From Dehalococcoidales bacterium (lineage in GTDB: Bacteria > Chloroflexota > Dehalococcoidia > Dehalococcoidales > UBA3254), in assembly GCA_028718465.1 (NCBI GenBank), contig JAQULX010000117.1, positions 1-7,930 on the forward strand: DNA of 7,930 nt, read 5' to 3'. Both the position numbers and the translations under genes were made by a program. The notes beneath the pieces were generated by a model. The model was not told where the DNA came from, did not search any database, and saw nothing but the letters and a program-made list of their open reading frames with translations. Within the stretch, counting starts at the first letter, position 1, and every line of letters starts with the position of its first letter. Shown piece after piece: positions 6,753-7,930 of this stretch.

Positions 6753-6963
6753 ATGCCGAGTCTACCAGGCATAAACCACCAACGAGCCGTGAAAGCGTTC
6801 AAGAAACGCGGTTTCTGAATTACCAGAGAAGTAAAAAACACATTACTATGACAGATAGAGGATCATAACCATTCACAGAGCTAACCCTGTAAATGCTTTT
6901 ACCATGGGTGGAATAATAATAGATGCAGGTTTAACTATTGAGGAATTCAAAGAGCTTTTATAG
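6753..6963 (+). pseudogene. hicA: HicA mRNA-interferase toxin, inactivated by one stop and two frameshifts
   Basis: Starting at ATG 6753, 4 bases after hicB, the frame reads MPSLPGINHQRAVKAFKKRG then F, and meets TGA at 6816-6818. Relatives have W or another residue there, and TGG to TGA is one change. It continues as ITRE, then a frame change in the A-run 6833-6838. The next frame, from 6839, gives HITMTDRGS, with the catalytic histidine region (KH) still visible. A one-base loss at about 6865 leads to a third frame: ITIHRANPVNAFTMGGIIID, then AGLTIEEFKELL and TAG at 6961-6963. Joined, this is a complete HicA/YcfA of about 70 residues, a double-stranded-RNA-binding-fold ribonuclease that cleaves mRNA. 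Three independent lesions show real decay rather than a sequencing slip, although a frameshift in the homopolymer alone could be an error. Confidence 0.85.
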
Positions 6964-7068
6964 AAACTCGACCTTATCCAATGGAGAACTAAATCAGGTA
7001 CTTTCCAAAGGCATTTCTGAATTTCTATTAATTAATTTAAGCGATACAAAGCTGAGTTAATCGACGCT

Positions 7069-7746
7069 TTAATTAGAAGCAGGCAATAACCGGTCCCCAA
7101 ATTGCAATAATTTTTCTTTTCCACTTATTGACAAGCCATATGAGTTGAGTTGATCCTGCAGTGTTTCAAGTTTTCCATATCCACCGATATAGCCATTAAC
7201 TCTTGCTGCGGCTGTCGATTGTATTAACATACTGATATCCGGATACATGGATGTAAATTCATTGAACAATAATTGTTCACCCTGCAGATAATACTTCTGA
7301 TGGTAATCCTCCGCAAGGTAGAACTCCGAAAAGGGAATCACTTCGGTAAGAATTGCTCGACCCAAGCCAGCCTCTTTACGCCGCATCGATTCTGAAGCTG
7401 CATTTTTCTGCTCTGCGTTATGGTAAAAGATGATTGACATGTATTGCCTCGACCACGGTTGCGTCGTTGGGTCATGGCTATCCCAGAAGACCTCTAACAA
7501 TTCTTCATAGGAAATCTTTGTTGGATCAAATTCTATTTGCACTGATTCTGAATGATCTCCAAGATTGTAATAAGTGGGACTATTTGTCGTGCCACCGGCA
7601 TAACCGACACGAGTTCTAACCACACCTTCTAAACTCCCGAACCGGGAGTCCGGTCCCCAGAATCAGCCTAGAGCAAAGGTAACTATCTCCGTTTTAACCG
7701 GCACAGTCATATCAATGGGAGGTATCTTCAGATCAGGCGTCGTCAT
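7069..7746 (-). CDS. msrA: Peptide methionine sulfoxide reductase MsrA, probable selenoprotein (UGA at catalytic position)
   Basis: MsrA reduces the S form of methionine sulfoxide in proteins. From ATG 7746, with GGAG (7758-7755) 8 bases upstream, one unbroken frame of 225 residues runs to TAA at 7069-7071. Its only interruption is UGA at 7665-7663, codon 28. The sequence around it is VTFALG-UGA-FWGPDSRFGS, so the UGA replaces precisely the nucleophilic Cys of GCFWG. Downstream features are all normal: VVRTRVGYAGGTTNSPTYYN, the acid HSESVQIEFDP, the HDPTT segment, QYMSIIFYH, and the substrate-pocket motif AEDYHQKYYL with its Asp and Tyr. The protein contains no cysteine, so there is no resolving thiol. 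A hairpin just after the UGA fits a bacterial SECIS. I infer selenocysteine insertion. The alternative is a TGC-to-TGA nonsense mutation, supported only by nearby pseudogenes. A naive call would begin at 7623 (GTG, residue 42-43) and lose the active site. Recycling would need glutaredoxin or another external reductant. Confidence 0.82.
7631..7665 (-). promoter_or_regulatory. Candidate bSECIS element of msrA
   Basis: Read on the minus strand, UGA (7665-7663) is followed by 13 bases and then a hairpin. ACUCCCG (7649-7643) pairs fully with CGGGAGU (7639-7633), and two G-U wobbles (7650/7632 and 7651/7631) extend the stem. The loop is GUU, or GGUUC if the closing pair opens, so it begins with G. 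Twenty bases separate the UGA from the loop. Known bacterial SECIS elements lie within the coding region right after UGA, with the loop roughly 16-37 bases away and a G among its first two positions, bound by SelB. All of these features match. The sequence also encodes conserved MsrA residues, so some pairing could be coincidental. Confidence 0.6.
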
Positions 7747-7754
7747 ATTGTTTT

Positions 7755-7758
7755 CTCC
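7755..7758 (-). promoter_or_regulatory. msrA ribosome binding site
   Basis: GGAG on the minus strand lies 8 bases before ATG 7746. It decides the start of msrA upstream of the UGA codon, which shows that translation is meant to begin before it and reach the active-site motif. Confidence 0.65.
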
Positions 7759-7787
7759 ATTATTCACTTTAGTCTTGCTATTGCAAC

Positions 7788-7817
7788 CTATACTGACACT
7801 AGCCAGGGTCTTTTCAT
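7788..7817 (-). pseudogene. Possible vestigial lipoprotein leader upstream of msrA
   Basis: ATG 7817, with GGAG 5 bases upstream and an ATGA overlap with the preceding frame, starts MKRPWLVSV and stops at TAG 7790-7788. Immediately after, in the msrA frame, the sequence reads SIGCNSKTKVNNGENN and then the msrA methionine. A basic start followed later by a GC-NSK lipobox-like site suggests that msrA once carried a lipoprotein signal peptide whose hydrophobic core was deleted. There is no hydrophobic stretch left. This is inference from a short sequence. Confidence 0.3.
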
Positions 7818-7930
7818 TTGGTCTCCAGGGCTTTAAACAATAGTTTAAGCAAAGTTGAACTCTGAGGCTGCCAGGCGTTTTCTCTAATAGCCGCAGCGAT
7901 ATTACTGGCTCCGCTACCATGCAATAAACC
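7814..7930 (-). CDS. C-terminal part of an unidentified protein
   Basis: A minus-strand frame enters from the right edge and ends at TGA 7816-7814. It reads GLLHGSGASNIAAAIRENAW then QPQSSTLLKLLFKALETK (38 residues). Its stop overlaps the ATG of the next short frame in an ATGA arrangement, and a GGAG precedes it, the usual pattern of coupled genes in an operon with msrA. I do not recognise the family. A competing frame in the same bases runs into msrA without a stop, so this call is tentative. Confidence 0.35.
   Translation of the reverse strand, partial: GLLHGSGASNIAAAIRENAWQPQSSTLLKLLFKALETK

Noticed and set aside
6816..6818. TGA in hicA as a second selenocysteine or as Trp under a recoded genetic code
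   Set aside because: The same gene has two frameshifts, so it is plainly decayed. TGA also ends the intact DUF421 gene at 521-523, which rules out general recoding.
7020..7068. Terminator after msrA
   Set aside because: Only a short imperfect pairing (TTAA-GCG with CGCTTAA) over a long loop is present, with no clean T tract.
7663..7920. An 85-codon minus-strand gene ending at the UGA
   Set aside because: Its last 27 codons before the UGA are the N-terminus of MsrA and its stop is the Sec candidate. The upstream part lacks a ribosome site and looks like the wrong frame.
1..7930. CRISPR array, tRNA or rRNA gene
   Set aside because: I found no regularly spaced direct repeats and no cloverleaf with a CCA-type acceptor stem. 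The only tandem similarity is the two degraded repeats at 6106-6216.

Overview
This looks like an accessory stretch of a bacterial chromosome that uses the standard code: TAA, TAG and TGA all end intact genes. The gene set is a DUF421/YetF membrane protein, a double PRC-barrel protein, a small heme-b type membrane protein, two MFS transporters and an MsrA. Alongside it are remnants of a c-type cytochrome, an HsdM and a HicA. Base composition is moderate and Shine-Dalgarno sites are clear. Together this suggests an anaerobic or microaerophilic free-living bacterium, perhaps a Dehalococcoidia-like Chloroflexota or a Firmicute. No single marker settles the lineage, so this is a loose inference.

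Left part (1-2700): a 5'-truncated DUF421 gene (+) converges on a tandem PRC-barrel gene (-). After about 390 bases without a gene comes a decayed cytochrome c gene (+). It keeps its membrane anchor and its C-terminus but has lost the CxxCH heme site, and a plausible terminator follows it. Facing it on the minus strand is an intact four-histidine membrane protein that resembles a b-type cytochrome. Upstream of that gene lies a perfect 11-bp inverted repeat.

Middle (2700-5900): a short fragment of a type I restriction methylase N-terminus, then two large convergent MFS genes. One is OFA/monocarboxylate-like (+), the other a 14-helix DHA2-type drug exporter (-). About 40 bases separate their stop codons.

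Right part (5900-7930): a 650-base gap holds a strong hairpin and two degraded copies of a dispersed repeat. An intact short HicB-like antitoxin follows. The hicA toxin right behind it is broken by one in-frame stop and two frameshifts. Finally, on the minus strand, msrA reads as one continuous frame from an ATG with a good Shine-Dalgarno at 7746 to 7069. It is interrupted only by a UGA exactly at the catalytic cysteine of the GCFWG motif. A hairpin with a G-leading apical loop begins about a dozen bases past that UGA, where a bacterial SECIS element would be. The encoded protein has no cysteine at all. The best reading is a selenocysteine-containing MsrA, which a naive annotation would start at residue 43 and miss. 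The alternative, a nonsense mutation, is real because several neighbours are decaying.
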